64,000 nt of DNA from Auanema rhodensis (lineage: Eukaryota; Nematoda; Chromadorea; Rhabditida; Rhabditidae): assembly GCA_964057225.1 (NCBI GenBank), contig OZ059896.1, positions 16,504,501 to 16,568,500 of the forward strand, given 5' to 3'. The position numbers and the translations under genes are program-made. Below are positions 63,105-64,000 of this stretch, in pieces. The notes under the pieces are model-generated. The model did not search any database. It had not been told where the DNA came from and saw only the letters and a program-made list of their open reading frames with translations. How positions within the stretch are numbered: the first letter of the stretch is position 1; the number at the start of each line of letters is the position of its first letter.

Positions 63105-64000
63105 CCCTATTACTCCCCTTTACCTCTCTCTTTATCTCTTTATATCATTCCTTCTCTTTCATTTTCAAAAAAAAAACTTTTTCCTAAAGTTTTTTGTCTT
63201 TTCCTTATTCATTAGTCGGTATCTCTTTCATGTTTTCAAATACAAAAATTTGATTAAAAAATGGATCCAATCCAGTATTTAGAACTCTTATGTGGTAAAA
63301 TGATGCAGACGAAAAAGAAGAAGTTTAATGATTCACTTTCATTTTTGATCATCATTGCCCTCTCTTGAGCTTTTAGTAGCATTTAGCTGATATAGATTTC
63401 TTCGTCTTCCTGATGTAGACTTCTCTCTCTCTCTCTTCTATTAACACTTTCTCTCTCATTGTCTTTGAAAACCTAAGAAACAATCTTTAATCTACATAAA
63501 CCAGACTGATAGAGCATGGAGAGAATGACATGAAGACATCTTGAAGTGGCTAGCGGTCTGTCTCTCTATTCATGGTCAGTGGCTATCCTGACCCAAGTCA
63601 GTAGTGCCGGAATTTCTTTTGGTGTTCTGATGTTCATTGCGCAATAGTCATCTCAATCATACTCAACTACTAGATTGTTTAATCATCTCATGTCATATCA
63701 TTCATATTTTCTTTGTATTCTTCAAAATATCCAAAAACAATGAAAATTTGACTAAAAAAAGACTGAAAGAGTTCAACTACAATAGTCTTGATATCGTGTG
63801 TCTTATTACATTTAAGTTTAAGCAGTTATATACCGTCCCATTCCTATTTACTTAAAACAATCTTCTCCTAACTTGTATTTTGAAGATTTTTCTTTAAATA
63901 TTAAGTTTATTAATTTTAAAAACTAAAACTTATTCATAACCAATATATTCAGTACTTATTTCAATAATTTTTTCAAACAATAAAGTATTATCTTTACCAA

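Larger units (their letters stand above)
52658..64000. other. Gene-poor 3' region
   Basis: About 11 kb have no exon chain I could support. 54400-58200 and 60700-63700 are largely pyrimidine-rich on the + strand, and 58700-62300 is mostly very AT-rich. It holds one MITE-like element (53624-53864), CT/GA microsatellites, a C-run near 57757-57768 and a (TTA/TAG)n stretch at 61870-61894. Open frames of 60-95 codons are Leu/Ser/Phe-rich and explained by low stop-codon density in pyrimidine-rich DNA. Confidence 0.55.

Noticed and set aside
1-64000. CRISPR array, prophage, bacterial operon or plasmid features
   Set aside because: The DNA has spliced genes throughout and no spaced direct-repeat array or bacterial-type gene cluster; such features are not expected or seen.

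Overview
The window looks like chromosomal DNA of a nematode. It is AT-rich (visibly about 30% GC), has many short introns of 44-60 nt with GTAAGT-like donors and TTTCAG-like acceptors, and several start codons sit just after a splice-acceptor-like sequence, as expected for spliced-leader trans-splicing. The gene content also fits: tandem galectins, a nematode-type globin, a Ly6/ET-type cysteine-rich surface protein, a Delta/lag-2-like membrane protein and a seven-helix chemoreceptor-like protein. I cannot name the species. All gene models were built by hand from exons whose phases join without a frame break; there is no transcript evidence.

Layout. 1-8670 holds no gene I can support. 8671-23213 (+) is a 15-exon RasGEF1-family exchange factor whose exons 3 and 4 are separated by an intron of about 11 kb. 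It converges on 25119-23686 (-), a galectin with a proline/valine/arginine-rich C-terminal tail; a tRNA-Glu(TTC) gene lies on the same strand inside its last intron. 26769-25632 (-) is a paralogous galectin that is extraordinarily histidine-rich and has lost the Asn of the sugar-binding H-x-N-x-R motif. 29106-28502 (-) is a small secreted peptide with a clear TATA box. 32595-31683 (-) is a globin with an unusual C-terminal tail and a 36-nt candidate intron. 37363-37897 (+) is a Ly6/ET-like cysteine-rich surface protein. 41638-38708 (-) is a type I membrane protein with a Delta/Serrate/lag-2-like cysteine pattern, a poly-Gln N terminus and no EGF repeats. 52657-50395 (-) is an 11-exon seven-transmembrane receptor, probably srx-like. 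52658-64000 is gene-poor and holds one clean 241-bp MITE-like element (53624-53864), long CT/GA microsatellites and pyrimidine-rich DNA.

How the parts relate. The two galectins are an old tandem duplication: their second and third coding exons have identical lengths (89 and 117 nt) and phases, while their 3' halves differ in intron content. The long spaces upstream of the minus-strand globin and DSL-like genes are purine-rich on the + strand, and the 11-kb RasGEF1 intron is pyrimidine-rich on its sense strand. This is consistent with some of the apparently empty DNA being long 5' introns. A TATA box plus a strong splice donor near 49.2-49.4 kb (-) is a candidate distant first exon for the DSL-like gene. 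No operon or multi-gene defence system is visible. The most unusual items are the histidine-rich galectin and the EGF-less DSL-like protein.
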